Of a stretch of DNA of 35,045 nt, positions 20,695 to 28,684 are shown in pieces. The position numbers and the translations under genes are program-made. A model generated the notes under the pieces. The model made no database searches. It saw only the letters and a program-made list of their open reading frames with translations, and was not told where the DNA came from. Each line of letters opens with the position of its first letter. Position 1 is the first letter of the stretch. The DNA is from JAVKSL01 sp039583695 (GTDB taxonomy: Bacteria; Actinomycetota; Acidimicrobiia; Acidimicrobiales; JAJPHD01), in the NCBI GenBank assembly GCA_039583695.1, contig JAVKSL010000022.1:1-35045 (forward strand). Reading direction: 5' to 3'.

Positions 20695-21102
20695 TCAGGC
20701 GACGGAGGTGATCGCAAACATAAGTTCGAGGGTATCCGCCGCTTCGGAAGCGCTATCGACCGCGCCCGGCTTGACGTCGGAGAGCTGGCCCTTATACACC
20801 ATCGGATTGCCCCAGGCTGAGCCGTTGGCGTCGAGAGGCTGCTTGGTGATGGTGGCCTCCCAGATGCCGGTGCCGGTCTGTAGTGTCCGGCAAAGCTCGT
20901 GATCGCGGGGCTGGTCATACTCACGGGTGGCCGTCCCGTCGGAGAACGTGCGCAGGCCGCGGAGCACCTTCTCGTCCACCATGCCGCCGGGGCGGTACTT
21001 GGTTGACTTGGTCTGGACCTCGCCGCCGGTCCACTTGTCCCAGGTGCCGAGGTCCTGGCCGTTGACGACGATGGTGATTAACCACTGGGCAGCTATTGCC
21101 AT
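20695..21102 (-). CDS. Tail tube protein
   Basis: 135 residues, ATG 21102 with AAGGAG 8 nt upstream. The sequence fits small contractile-tail tube proteins: QWLITIVVNGQDLGTWDKWTGGEVQTKSTKY, a beta-hairpin with VLRGLRTFSDGTATREYD, WEATITKQPLDANGSAW, VYKGQLSDVKPGAVDSASEA and a final beta strand LELMFAI. Its place right after the sheath gene and before the chaperones is the standard order. Before the gene a small GC hairpin (21122-21137 region) lies in an 85-nt intergenic stretch, which otherwise shows nothing. Confidence 0.93.
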   Translation of the reverse strand: MAIAAQWLITIVVNGQDLGTWDKWTGGEVQTKSTKYRPGGMVDEKVLRGLRTFSDGTATREYDQPRDHELCRTLQTGTGIWEATITKQPLDANGSAWGNPMVYKGQLSDVKPGAVDSASEAADTLELMFAITSVA

Positions 21103-21187
21103 AGCTCACACTCCTTGGACTGCGGCGCTGCGCCGCGGTGACGAATCGACTAGGGGTGCGGAGGAAACTGAAGCACTGCGTCAGGAC

Positions 21188-22726
21188 TCAGACGGGCTGG
21201 GGCAGCGGAACCTTGATCAGGAACTCCTGCACCGTGCGCGCAAAGGGGCTCATGTGGACTGATATGGAGGCCGCTGCGATACCTTGGGCGATCTGGGCCA
21301 GGGTATTCACGGCGGGGCCGGTATCGACCACATATGCCTGGGGAGCCGTGTCGCCGTAGAGCGCACCGAGCTTCCAGTACTTCTGGCACATGCCGCTGAG
21401 TGCGCCGTTGAGCTTGGCGAACATCTTGCCCTGCCCGTCGATCTGGGCGAACTGGGCGACCGCCGCGGCGAGCAGGGTGCCCTCGTCGTCAAGCGCCATG
21501 CGCAGGCGCTGCCAGGAGAGCTGGCCCCAGTTCGGATCCTTCGCCAAGGTGACGAAGCCGTAGAGCTGGACTTGGCTGACTCCCGGAGCACCGAGATTGC
21601 GGTATACGCTGATGCCAGCGGCGTCGAGCGATGCCCGATCGGCATCAACCCACGCGGGCTGGGTGAGCCCGATGACCGAGGTGAGCACCCCGGCGCCGAC
21701 ACCACCGCCGTCGTCACCCGCCGCAGCGATATTGGGGTTGCCCGTGGCGGCGTCGCCGCGAGCCACGAGGGCGCAGAAGCCGGCCGAGGGGGGCACCACG
21801 CGGGGAGGTGCGGGTATCGCTGTGCCGGTGGGTAAGCCGGCGATGATGAGCCACGGGGCGAACATGCCGCCCCTGCCTGGGTCGGGCTGGCCAGGCTGGA
21901 TGACTCCCGAGCCCACCTGCACCGCTTGGGCCTGGCTGATCAGGCCGCTGGCGAGCGGGCCGTCCACCGGATCGAGGGCGTACGTCCGGTTGTTGGCCGT
22001 CGCGTGAGCGATGAGCGCCAGTTGGGCTGTGTTGGTCGTGCGTCCGGGCGCTGCAACCTGTCCGGGGCCAATGTCAGGCGTGAATACCGCGAGAGCGTTG
22101 GTCCACTGCGTCTCAGTGACGTTCGCGGGGTTGTCTACACCCCCGGTGAGCGCTTGCGCCGCGCCGATGGCCGGGTTGTTGTTCGGCGGAGACGTAACCG
22201 AGGGCGGGCTGGCGTTGGTGATAACCACATATGCGCTCAACGTGGACCAGTTGATCGCGTCGGCCGGGCTGGTGAGCACGGGCGACAGCTCCACCTGCGC
22301 CCCGTTCAGGGCCATGACGAGCTGGTAGGTGCCCGCAGGCCCCGAGCCGGCGATAGACTGGACCGTGAGGTTGTTGCCCCATGGGCCGGGAGAGTTGGCC
22401 GTCACGACCAGGGTGGCGAGCGGGGTGGCCGCCGAGTCCATGAGGATGACGCTTGCCGCCGCTGCTGCGGGATCGGCAACCCTGCTGATCCACGCCTGCT
22501 GCAGGCCCTGGGAGAACATCAGGTCGAGCGCGTCGTAGATCGGCGAGAACGGCTGGCGCCCGCCGCAGCGGGCGTTGAAGTCGCTCAGCGACTGCACGCT
22601 GATCGGGACTCCGACCGGTCCCTGAGCGAGCTGGGCGGTAAAAAAGCCGGTCCCCGTGCGGGTCCCAGCGGGACCGGGCGGCGGGGTGGGCAAGGTGGTA
22701 AAGATGATGCCGGGAGCACTGGGCAC
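21188..22726 (-). CDS. Contractile tail sheath protein
   Basis: 512 residues. GTG 22726 with GGAGGG 5 nt upstream. Sheath-type features: an N-terminal GPAGTRTGTGFFTAQLAQGPVG strand pair, DFNARCGGRQPFSPIYDAL, GLQQAWISRVAD, SPGPWGNNLTVQ (the sheath motif PG.WGN.L), GG and YALDPVDG in the middle, WVDADRASLDAAGISVYR and VQLYGFVTL, then NWGQLSWQRLRMALDDEG, and a C-terminal ISVHMSPFARTVQEFLIKVP. The PGPWGN motif plus the downstream tube gene make the call firm. Sheath contraction drives the tube through the envelope. Confidence 0.96.
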   Translation of the reverse strand: MPSAPGIIFTTLPTPPPGPAGTRTGTGFFTAQLAQGPVGVPISVQSLSDFNARCGGRQPFSPIYDALDLMFSQGLQQAWISRVADPAAAAASVILMDSAATPLATLVVTANSPGPWGNNLTVQSIAGSGPAGTYQLVMALNGAQVELSPVLTSPADAINWSTLSAYVVITNASPPSVTSPPNNNPAIGAAQALTGGVDNPANVTETQWTNALAVFTPDIGPGQVAAPGRTTNTAQLALIAHATANNRTYALDPVDGPLASGLISQAQAVQVGSGVIQPGQPDPGRGGMFAPWLIIAGLPTGTAIPAPPRVVPPSAGFCALVARGDAATGNPNIAAAGDDGGGVGAGVLTSVIGLTQPAWVDADRASLDAAGISVYRNLGAPGVSQVQLYGFVTLAKDPNWGQLSWQRLRMALDDEGTLLAAAVAQFAQIDGQGKMFAKLNGALSGMCQKYWKLGALYGDTAPQAYVVDTGPAVNTLAQIAQGIAAASISVHMSPFARTVQEFLIKVPLPQPV

Positions 22727-22796
22727 GATAGCCCTCCTTCGGGCTTGGCGAACTGTCGAAGTGCGGAGGAGGGTGGATCAGGGGGAGGCTGGGCTT

Positions 22797-23018
22797 TCAA
22801 GTCTCCCAGGGACTGATTGTGACCACGGGCGCAGGCTCGACGGGCGCAGGCTCGACGGGCGCAGGCTCGACGGGCTCCACAGCCAACAGCCGGGCGGCGA
22901 CCATCGAGTCGTGACGATCCGATGTCTCGGCCTCGCCGGCCTCGCCGGGAGCAAGCACCCGACCGGAGTCGAGGTCAACCACACGGGGTGGGAATGCGAC
23001 GTTGCGGTACAGGGACAT
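22797..23018 (-). CDS. Small protein preceding tail sheath
   Basis: 73 residues, ATG 23018 with AGGAG 6 nt upstream. N-terminal part (SLYRNVAFPPRVVDLDSGRVL) may be a beta-hairpin; the middle is acidic; a tandem VEPAP repeat (three copies) precedes a VVTISPWET end. In contractile-tailed phages a small gene (Mu gp38-like) often lies between the tail terminator and the sheath, and this is in that slot, but the sequence similarity is not enough for a definite name. Confidence 0.72.
   Translation of the reverse strand: MSLYRNVAFPPRVVDLDSGRVLAPGEAGEAETSDRHDSMVAARLLAVEPVEPAPVEPAPVEPAPVVTISPWET
22831..22875 (-). repeat. Three tandem 15-nt repeats (VEPAP)
   Basis: Perfect copies of GCAGGCTCGACGGGC (plus strand). 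It keeps frame and codes the five-residue VEPAP unit. Confidence 0.9.
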
Positions 23019-23027
23019 GTCGAGCTC

Positions 23028-23849
23028 CTAGATGTTGGGGGCCTCGGCTTCCGAAGCCGAGGTGGAAGTGCCGACCAGTGCTTGGGCTTCGTCAAGGGTG
23101 GCGGGGGCCGTCGCTGTGGCGGTGGATGCGCCCTCGACGTTTAGGGTGCCGGGACGCTCGTTGGCGACGTTGATGTCCAGGCTGGTGACGACCGGGAGCG
23201 GGGTGGGCATGGCGAGGACGTCGAACGGCGGGGTATCCGGGCCTGCGTCGGTGTCGAGCACCGATCGCACGCGGGTGTGGAACATGACGAGCGCGCCGCC
23301 GAGGGTCCTGGACTGGCGCTGTGGGATGCGGCCGTAGGATTCGCCCTCCCATCGGGTCCACTCCGCTAGACCCCCGAGCGAGCCGTGTTGGGCGAGTGCC
23401 GCTCGGGCGGCCCCGGCGTAATAGCCGACTTTGTCGGCCGTGTCACCCCAGTCCTGGCCGGAGATGACCACGTAGACGTCGAGGCCCCAGATGACATCGG
23501 TCAGGCCCGATCCGTGGCGAACCGGCTTGCCGACGACGCCGGGCGACGTGACCATCAAACACGGCAGGTTTGAGTCGGGCAACTCGTCGAAGTTGGCGAC
23601 CACCTGCCACGAGGCAATGGCGGTCAGGCCGGGGATGCCGGGCGGGACCAAACCGGCTTGGCGGGCGACCTCAGCGATGTAGGTGGGCATCCAGACTTTG
23701 AGGGTATCCAGCGCTGCTCGTCGCAGATCGGTGCCGGTCTTGATCGCTCCGAACGGGTCGGGGTAGGGCGACGCGACATCGTCGGTGACGAGCTGGTCAC
23801 CAGCGGCGAGCGGGACGGCGAACGGGTTGGTCGTGTTCGAATAGCTCAC
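23028..23849 (-). CDS. Putative tail terminator/tail completion protein
   Basis: 273 residues. GTG 23849 with GAGGGG 6 nt upstream. A central region with strands and helices (GTDLRRAALDTLKVWMPTYI, NLPCLMVTSPGVVGKP, VIWGLDVYVVISGQDWGDTA, LAEWTRWEGESYG, LGGALVMFHTRVRSVLDTD) is reminiscent of tail terminator proteins that form hexameric rings at the neck. The C-terminal 60 residues are Pro/Thr/Ala-rich and acidic. Position after a virion morphogenesis protein and before sheath matches Mu gp37-type terminators. Longer than most terminators; the tail may be an added domain. Confidence 0.8.
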   Translation of the reverse strand: MSYSNTTNPFAVPLAAGDQLVTDDVASPYPDPFGAIKTGTDLRRAALDTLKVWMPTYIAEVARQAGLVPPGIPGLTAIASWQVVANFDELPDSNLPCLMVTSPGVVGKPVRHGSGLTDVIWGLDVYVVISGQDWGDTADKVGYYAGAARAALAQHGSLGGLAEWTRWEGESYGRIPQRQSRTLGGALVMFHTRVRSVLDTDAGPDTPPFDVLAMPTPLPVVTSLDINVANERPGTLNVEGASTATATAPATLDEAQALVGTSTSASEAEAPNI

Positions 23850-23865
23850 CGTCCGCCCCTCGGTC

Positions 23866-24393
23866 TCAGAGCCCCCTCGGCCCAGCGAGCACGCTGCTTA
23901 GCGGGGTGCCGACCAGATGTGCCTGCATCGCTTTGACCCAGCGGACCCGGTCGATCTCGCGGAACTCGACCACCCGGCGCTTCGGTAGGGGCGTGGGTGT
24001 CTCATGGCCCCGCTGGTGATAGCCCATGACCGGATCGGACGAGCCGACGAACATCTCATAGGGACCGATCCGGGTCACCGAGAAGGGGGCGTCGGATTCG
24101 GTGAGCGAGCGCCGTCCCGTGCCGCCTTCGCGGCCGCGGTAGGTGACCCCGGAGCGGTCTAGGATCGGGTTGGGACCCAATCCCAGGCTGGCTCGCTCGG
24201 TGACGGTGCGCAGCGCCAGGGGCGCCCAGCCGCCCGAGCCTGCGCCCTCGGAGCGAAACTGCTCGGCCTCCATGTCGTGAAAGTCCGCTACCAGGGCGGC
24301 GAACACCGGGCCGAAGTCGCCGGCGCGCTCCTCCCATCGCATCAGGTCCCGGTTGATGACCGTTTCGCCCATGACCTCCAGCGTCATCAGCAT
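23866..24393 (-). CDS. Virion morphogenesis protein, Mu gpG-like
   Basis: 175 residues. ATG 24393 with GAGGGG 6 nt upstream is preferred to the long frame that overlaps the previous gene. It fits the phage virion morphogenesis family: DMEAEQFRSEGAGSGGWAPL (the EG.W.PL motif), LRTVTERASLGLGPNPILDRS, the G(V/L)TY and SVTRIGPYEMFVGSS strand pair, YHQRGHETPTPLPKRRVVEF (HQ.G..P.R motif). These proteins act in tail or neck completion, often near the head-tail joint. Next to a connector and the tail terminator, as expected. Confidence 0.9.
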   Translation of the reverse strand: MLMTLEVMGETVINRDLMRWEERAGDFGPVFAALVADFHDMEAEQFRSEGAGSGGWAPLALRTVTERASLGLGPNPILDRSGVTYRGREGGTGRRSLTESDAPFSVTRIGPYEMFVGSSDPVMGYHQRGHETPTPLPKRRVVEFREIDRVRWVKAMQAHLVGTPLSSVLAGPRGL

Positions 24394-24403
24394 GGCGAGC
24401 CCC

Positions 24404-24913
24404 TCAGTACTGTGACCAAAAGGTCGTTTGAGGAGCCGCGTTGACGTCGGCGCCGTACGGGACCGGGGTGAGGAACTCATTGGTGTCCGGGAAAGTGGCC
24501 ACAGGGCTCAGTGATTCGCCCTCACCGCCCTCGGCCACCGAGTAGATGAGCCGGTCCAGGGCTTCGGTGTAGCGACTGTCCAGATCAGGATAGGCGGACT
24601 GCTCAGTCCTGACCTGCTCGGGGAAATAACTCAGTTCCACCATCGCAGCGGCTCCGAGTGCCGCCACGCAGGTGGCCTGGGTGGCCAGCTCGGGAACCGT
24701 GGCGAGCACTGTGGAGTTGACGCCCACCGTCCCGGCGATCTCCGAGACGACCAAAGCGATAATGTTGTTCACCTGGGCGCCGGTGGGTCTCGTGTTCAGC
24801 GTGAAGTCCCAGGCGTAGTCGCCGCTCGGCAGCAGCGTGCGCGATGCGATGAAGGCTGCCACCTGGGCGCTGCTCGGTGCCCACGTCTCGGTTGGGGGCT
24901 GAATCATAGACAT
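24404..24913 (-). CDS. Head-tail connector/adaptor protein
   Basis: 169 residues from ATG 24913 (a second ATG at 24907); ribosome binding site is weak (GAAGGG about 12 nt away), so the precise start is uncertain and a coupled start after the upstream stop (24930) is likely. It is a helical protein (TWAPSSAQVAAFIASRTLL, GAQVNNIIALVVSEIAG, ATCVAALGAAAMVELSY, YTEALDRLIYSVAEGGE), which is the profile of gp6-like connector proteins that ring the portal. The location after capsid genes supports the call. Ends with a Pro/Thr-rich tail. Confidence 0.8.
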   Translation of the reverse strand: MSMIQPPTETWAPSSAQVAAFIASRTLLPSGDYAWDFTLNTRPTGAQVNNIIALVVSEIAGTVGVNSTVLATVPELATQATCVAALGAAAMVELSYFPEQVRTEQSAYPDLDSRYTEALDRLIYSVAEGGEGESLSPVATFPDTNEFLTPVPYGADVNAAPQTTFWSQY

Positions 24914-24929
24914 CTTGTCGAGCGGCCCT

Positions 24930-25127
24930 TCAGCGAGCAGTGATGTATCGGCCCTTGCCACGCCATCCCGCACGGCCGCGCGGCGGCTGGTCCGGCAGGC
25001 TGGAGCGGCGCACGTGAATGTTCTGGCGCCGCGCGTGGCCCCGCTTGTTGATATGGGTCACCACACGGCCGTGGTGCGCGGCTTTGGGGTGCCCCCGGCT
25101 TCGGTGAGCCTTGGAGTGCCGGGGCAC
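24930..25127 (-). CDS. Very basic small protein (His/Arg-rich)
   Basis: 65 residues. GTG 25127 follows directly after the preceding TAG (25128-25130); there is no clear ribosome binding site, so translation is probably coupled. About one third of residues are Arg, Lys or His (PRHSKAHRSRGHPKAAHHGR, then RRQNIHVRRSS), with no acidic cluster except one Asp. Codon choice looks like that of neighbours, and the tight spacing on both sides argues that it is real. Short basic proteins in this slot are seen in some actinophages next to connectors. A nucleic-acid-binding or ribosomal-like role is conceivable, not shown. Confidence 0.6.
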   Translation of the reverse strand: MPRHSKAHRSRGHPKAAHHGRVVTHINKRGHARRQNIHVRRSSLPDQPPRGRAGWRGKGRYITAR

Positions 25128-25493
25128 CTAGAACTCGCTTTCGCCCACCGAAGGTGTCGGGGGAGAGGCCGGGGTGTCACCCATGCGGTAGGCCACCGAT
25201 TCATTGACAACTGCGACGGGGGAGATGTCGATACCCATCTCGCCCAGCTGCGCCGGGGGGGACTCCGAACGGCGGCGGCGTTTGCCCCGGTCCTCGGGCG
25301 GGGTGGCGTCGGTTACCGCGACACTCGGGCGAGCCTCGGCGAACACGCCAAGGCCCTCGAGGCGCTCGATCTCGTTCTCGGCCAGTTTGAGGGCTGGCAG
25401 AGAGTTGCCGCGCTTCACGTAGATCTGGTGCCCGTCCGCCACCGTGACCATTGCCCCGTGGACTCCGGTGATGATGCGCTGTGTTGCGGCCAT
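25128..25493 (-). CDS. Small head protein of unknown function
   Basis: 121 residues, ATG 25493 with AGGAGG 6 nt upstream. A beta-hairpin-like N-terminus (QRIITGVHGAMVTVADGHQI, KRGNSLPALKL) precedes a helix (ENEIERLEGLGVFA), a charged linker (RGKRRRRSE) and a Pro/Ser-rich C-terminus. Position between the major capsid protein and the connectors suggests a head-completion or connector-like protein. No family recognised. The preceding capsid stop lies within the ribosome binding site, so translation is coupled. Confidence 0.82.
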   Translation of the reverse strand: MAATQRIITGVHGAMVTVADGHQIYVKRGNSLPALKLAENEIERLEGLGVFAEARPSVAVTDATPPEDRGKRRRRSESPPAQLGEMGIDISPVAVVNESVAYRMGDTPASPPTPSVGESEF

Positions 25494-25503
25494 GAGATGC
25501 CTC

Positions 25504-26418
25504 CTAGATGGCAGTAATCTGGACTACGGCGTTGGGCTCCATGACCCAGGGCACGGTCACGCGCTTGGCCTGGAGCTGCCACGACTCCTTGGCTGGAATC
25601 CACCAGCTCACGTTGGACAACGGTTCCTCGTCCGCCATGCCGCCCATGACCTTGCGATCAAGGACGAAGGCCGTGCGCGACCCACTGGCGACCGTGTCGG
25701 CCAAGCCAGGAACGTTGTTGGTGACCAGCACGTCCAAGCCCAGAATCTTTGTCGGGAACTGGTTGGTGTAGATCGGGTTGGACAGCTGCTCACGGGCCAT
25801 CATCAGGGCTATCTGCTGGTTGGCGAGGATGTCAACCTTGGACATGTCGTTGATGACGAGCGTGTCCGGCTGATAGCCCTGGTTCAGTCCGACGATCATT
25901 GATACGGCCGTCATGATCTGTTGGACGATGATGTTGGAGTTGACCGCGGCCGCTGCCCACGCCGAACCGGCGAGGGTCTGGGGCGAGGCGGCCAGCAGGG
26001 CTGCCAGGGCGTTGGAGTCCACCTGGCGGACCACGCCGTTGGCGAGCTTGAGCAGGGCACGGTTCACGGGGTTCATCAGGAGCCGCTTGGTGGCTTCGAT
26101 GGTGACTTGGGTGGCGACTCCCCACTTGCGCACGTTCGCTGTCTTGGCGGGGCCGCGGCTGACCGTCGAGATCGGGAAGTCGGAGCCGGGCTCAACGGCC
26201 TCGATGGCCTCGTCGGGGAAGATCGACTCGTTCTGCTCATAGACGATGGCACCGCCGGAGGGCGTTGCTCGCCCCTCGAAGATGACGTCGCTGATGAAGC
26301 GCTGCTCGGTGAGGGTCCTCAGCGCGCGCTCGATCAGGAGCGGCGACGCCAAGAACCGGTTGATACTTAGGACATCCCCACTCAGGGTGGGGAAGCCGGG
26401 GGGAAACGTGACGTCCAT
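25504..26418 (-). CDS. Major capsid protein
   Basis: 304 residues from ATG 26418, which has AAGGAG 8 nt upstream; the GTG 12 codons earlier (26454) has no ribosome binding site. HK97-like fold features: an N-arm and helix (FLASPLLIERALRTLTEQR), E-loop-like segment (FEGRATPSGGAIVYEQNE, SIFPDEAIEAVEPGSDFPI), the P-domain spine helix (RALLKLANGVVRQVDSNALA), then PDTLVINDMSKVDILANQ and VLVTNNVPG and FVLDRKVMGG. It follows decoration protein and protease/scaffold genes in the usual order. It would be the most abundant virion protein. Confidence 0.94.
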   Translation of the reverse strand: MDVTFPPGFPTLSGDVLSINRFLASPLLIERALRTLTEQRFISDVIFEGRATPSGGAIVYEQNESIFPDEAIEAVEPGSDFPISTVSRGPAKTANVRKWGVATQVTIEATKRLLMNPVNRALLKLANGVVRQVDSNALAALLAASPQTLAGSAWAAAAVNSNIIVQQIMTAVSMIVGLNQGYQPDTLVINDMSKVDILANQQIALMMAREQLSNPIYTNQFPTKILGLDVLVTNNVPGLADTVASGSRTAFVLDRKVMGGMADEEPLSNVSWWIPAKESWQLQAKRVTVPWVMEPNAVVQITAI

Positions 26419-26514
26419 GTTGAATGCTCCTTGGGCATAAGGGTTAGGGGCCACCAGGAGCGGAGGGCGGCGGCGATTTTAGGGAGGCTGCGATCAGGAG
26501 GGGGCCTGGCCGCC

Positions 26515-26898
26515 TCAGAAGCGGACGTGGATGAGGGCCTGGCCCCCGGCTGCGGCTCCGGCCATGACGGTCCCGATGATCTGATCGGGTGTGTTGGTGG
26601 TGGCCACATACAGAGCGACCTGGCCATTGGTGCCGGAGGTGACCTTCTGACCAGCGGTGAGCGCCGCCTCGGCAGTGAGATACCACACGCCGTTTGTGCA
26701 CACGTTCACGTTGGCGTCGTTGGGATTGGTCAGCGGCTGGTCGAACATTGCGACGCCGGCGCAGGCGTCGCTTGGCCCCCCAGACGGTGCGACGGTGCGG
26801 TCACTGGTATAGACGACCACCTGGCCGCCGACCACAGCCGCACTTGCGGTCATCGAGACACGGACATCGCCGCCGAAGCGGGGCAGCTGCTCGGGCAT
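26515..26898 (-). CDS. Head decoration/stabilisation protein (DUF2190-like)
   Basis: 127 residues, ATG 26898 with GGGAG 6 nt upstream, one base after the upstream stop. The pattern is that of DUF2190-type proteins: VSMTASAAVVGGQVVVYTSD, CAGVAMFDQP, a GVWYLTAEAALTAGQKVTSG block, and a final TVMAGAAAGGQALIHVRF strand. Such proteins bind the outside of the capsid shell and stabilise it. The order scaffold-decoration-MCP agrees. Confidence 0.88.
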   Translation of the reverse strand: MPEQLPRFGGDVRVSMTASAAVVGGQVVVYTSDRTVAPSGGPSDACAGVAMFDQPLTNPNDANVNVCTNGVWYLTAEAALTAGQKVTSGTNGQVALYVATTNTPDQIIGTVMAGAAAGGQALIHVRF

Positions 26899-26899
26899 A

Positions 26900-27382
26900 T
26901 CAGGCTCCCTTCTTGAGGGCGCCGGCCATCAGGCCGAGCTCGCCCAACTTGCGTAGTTCCTCTTCAACGTCGCCGCCCACGTCGCCACCGTCGCCCGCGT
27001 GGCCGATCTCGGCCAGCGGAACCACGGAGCCCGCCGCGACCCGGTCCAGGAACTCACGGGCTCCGGACTCATCGCGGTCGTAGTAGTCCTGCCAGTAGGC
27101 GCGCCGGGCAGGGGGGATCTTGCCGGCCTTGACTGCGCCCTCGATGTAGCGGTCACGGTCGTCGGTGCGCTGGCGCTCCGCGGCGGCGACTCCCGCCGCC
27201 GCGCTGGCGCGCAGCTGGTCAAGGGTGGTCTCGTCGATGACGGTCATCCCCTCGGGCAGGGCCTTGGGATTAGCCTTGGCCTGGGCGGCGGCAGCGAGGG
27301 TCTTGGCCTTGGCCAGGATCGTCTCGTCATCTGCGTCCTCAGGCACGCCGAGGGCGGCGAGAACTTGAGCGGGCAGGGGCAT
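26900..27382 (-). CDS. Nested scaffold protein (internal start)
   Basis: 160 residues from in-frame ATG 27382 (MPLPAQVLAALGVPED). The internal ribosome binding site AAGGGAG ends 5 nt before the ATG. Boundaries match the scaffold half of the protease. In phages Mu (I/Z) and lambda (C/Nu3) a scaffold is made from an internal start of the protease gene, so this is expected from family knowledge; the sequence shows the site directly. Confidence 0.75.
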   Translation of the reverse strand: MPLPAQVLAALGVPEDADDETILAKAKTLAAAAQAKANPKALPEGMTVIDETTLDQLRASAAAGVAAAERQRTDDRDRYIEGAVKAGKIPPARRAYWQDYYDRDESGAREFLDRVAAGSVVPLAEIGHAGDGGDVGGDVEEELRKLGELGLMAGALKKGA

Positions 27383-28597
27383 TGGAACTCCCTTCTGGCC
27401 CGTAGGCCTGGGGCTTGGGGGAGCGGAGGGGACAGGACGTGAGGCACCAGCATCGGGGTAGCTCGCCGCGGCACTCACGGACTCGGACCCATCGACGAAG
27501 GTCAGCACCACCGGGACGGGCTCACCGAAGCTCACCGAACCGTCGGAGGCCACGGTGTAGCCGACGCGGAACAGGTTGTCATCGCCATCATCGACGATGA
27601 GCTGAGCCGGGTCGATGTAGATCTCGCGGACCCAGAATTGGCGGGCCATCGGCCCGGCGGTCGCGTAGTAGGCGCGGCGCACGTCGTCTACCGACGCCTG
27701 GGCGTGCACGAGGCCCGAGGCAATCGTGCCGAGTTCGGGCGGGGTGGCCCCGCCGTCGCGGATGTGCTTGGCGAGATGCGCGTAAACCTTGGTCCGCTCG
27801 TCGTCGGGCATCTCCATGCCGCGGGCGCCGTTGAGGGCAGCGATGGCGTTAGTTGCCCCGGTGAGTGACGCGGCGCCCACCGTCCCGTCGCTGTCGATGA
27901 AATGGTGCAAGAACTTGTACGAGCTCTTCTGGTCCGCCGGCTTGGACGGATCGACCCAGGCGTGTGCCGCCCGTAGAGCCTGCGCGTCTACCGGGGCGTG
28001 CTCGGCCATCGTGGACGCCTTCCAGTCGGCGGTCGAGGTCTCGGTCGTGTGCGCTCGGATAGCAGCCGCTGAGACTTTGAGTGACAAGGGAGCCTCCTTC
28101 GGGGGCAAAAAGATCAGGGACGGTTCGCCGAGGGTGCGCGTCGATGCGGCGATGGCATCGGTGCCATAGAGGGCCTCGATGTCGGCCAGGGTGGCAATCG
28201 CGGGAGCGGTCACGCCCAACAGGGCGACCGCGGTGATAACGAAGGGATGCGTGTGGCCTACCGCGCAGCGGTAGGCCCAGTAGGCCTCGATCGAGCGCCC
28301 TGGGAAGGCCGACGCCATTACCTCGCCCAACCAGGAGGGCAAGCCCTCGTAGTCGCCTATCAGGGTCATGCCATTGGCCGACACCGCCATGTTGGTCACG
28401 CGCCCGATCGCAGGCTCACCGTCGAAGCGGGGATCGACGTGACCGAGCTTGATGATTGGGGCACGCACGGCGGGACAGTCGAGGGCCGAGACTGCGTTGG
28501 CGAGGTCGTTGGGCGTGAAGCTCGCCGGGCCGGTGGAACACGCCCACGTGCCGACCTCGCACAACTCGATACCGCGCAGCGTGATCAGCTCAGGCAT
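26900..28597 (-). CDS. Prohead protease/scaffold fusion (Mu gpI-like)
   Basis: 565 residues from ATG 28597 (GAGG 8 nt upstream); the longer frame reads back through the hairpin at 28614-28679. Residues 1-150 match a Mu gpI-type protease: APIIKLGHVDPRF with the candidate catalytic His, GDYEGLPSWLGEVM, FPGRSIEAYW with the candidate Ser, ITAVALLGVTAPAI. An inserted module follows at about 235-315 (HHFIDSDG, AIAALNGARGMEMP, VYAHLAKHIRDGG). A Pro linker leads to the C-terminal scaffold (about 406-565), which has acidic coiled coil and the conserved AREFLDRVAAGSVVPLAEIGH end. The scaffold can be made alone from an internal start (27382). Confidence 0.92.
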   Translation of the reverse strand: MPELITLRGIELCEVGTWACSTGPASFTPNDLANAVSALDCPAVRAPIIKLGHVDPRFDGEPAIGRVTNMAVSANGMTLIGDYEGLPSWLGEVMASAFPGRSIEAYWAYRCAVGHTHPFVITAVALLGVTAPAIATLADIEALYGTDAIAASTRTLGEPSLIFLPPKEAPLSLKVSAAAIRAHTTETSTADWKASTMAEHAPVDAQALRAAHAWVDPSKPADQKSSYKFLHHFIDSDGTVGAASLTGATNAIAALNGARGMEMPDDERTKVYAHLAKHIRDGGATPPELGTIASGLVHAQASVDDVRRAYYATAGPMARQFWVREIYIDPAQLIVDDGDDNLFRVGYTVASDGSVSFGEPVPVVLTFVDGSESVSAAASYPDAGASRPVPSAPPSPRPTGQKGVPMPLPAQVLAALGVPEDADDETILAKAKTLAAAAQAKANPKALPEGMTVIDETTLDQLRASAAAGVAAAERQRTDDRDRYIEGAVKAGKIPPARRAYWQDYYDRDESGAREFLDRVAAGSVVPLAEIGHAGDGGDVGGDVEEELRKLGELGLMAGALKKGA

Positions 28598-28613
28598 AGG
28601 AGTTCCCTCGTGT

Positions 28614-28679
28614 TTTGGCGAGGACCTGCCAGCGCCCCGCTGCGCTGGCCGGCGATGCGCTGGGCAGGTCCTCGCCAAA
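28614..28679 (-). repeat. Large inverted repeat/hairpin between portal and protease genes
   Basis: The left arm 28614-28635 and right arm 28657-28679 pair over 17 perfect bp (starting TTTGGCGAGGACCTGCC), then after one bulged base another 5 bp (AGCGC/GCGCT), with a 21-nt GC-rich loop. It lies between the portal stop (28685) and the protease ATG (28597). No T-tract follows (AACACGAGG), so it is not a simple terminator. It could be a processing, stabilising or translational-control element setting portal versus scaffold levels. Confidence 0.9.
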
Positions 28680-28684
28680 CCCAT

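Noticed and set aside
26419..26454. GTG at 26454 as the capsid protein start
   Set aside because: No ribosome binding site before it, whereas ATG 26418 has AAGGAG at good spacing.
28614..28679. Inverted repeat as transposon ends
   Set aside because: Only 21 nt lie between the arms, there is no transposase or target duplication, and the place fits an RNA hairpin.
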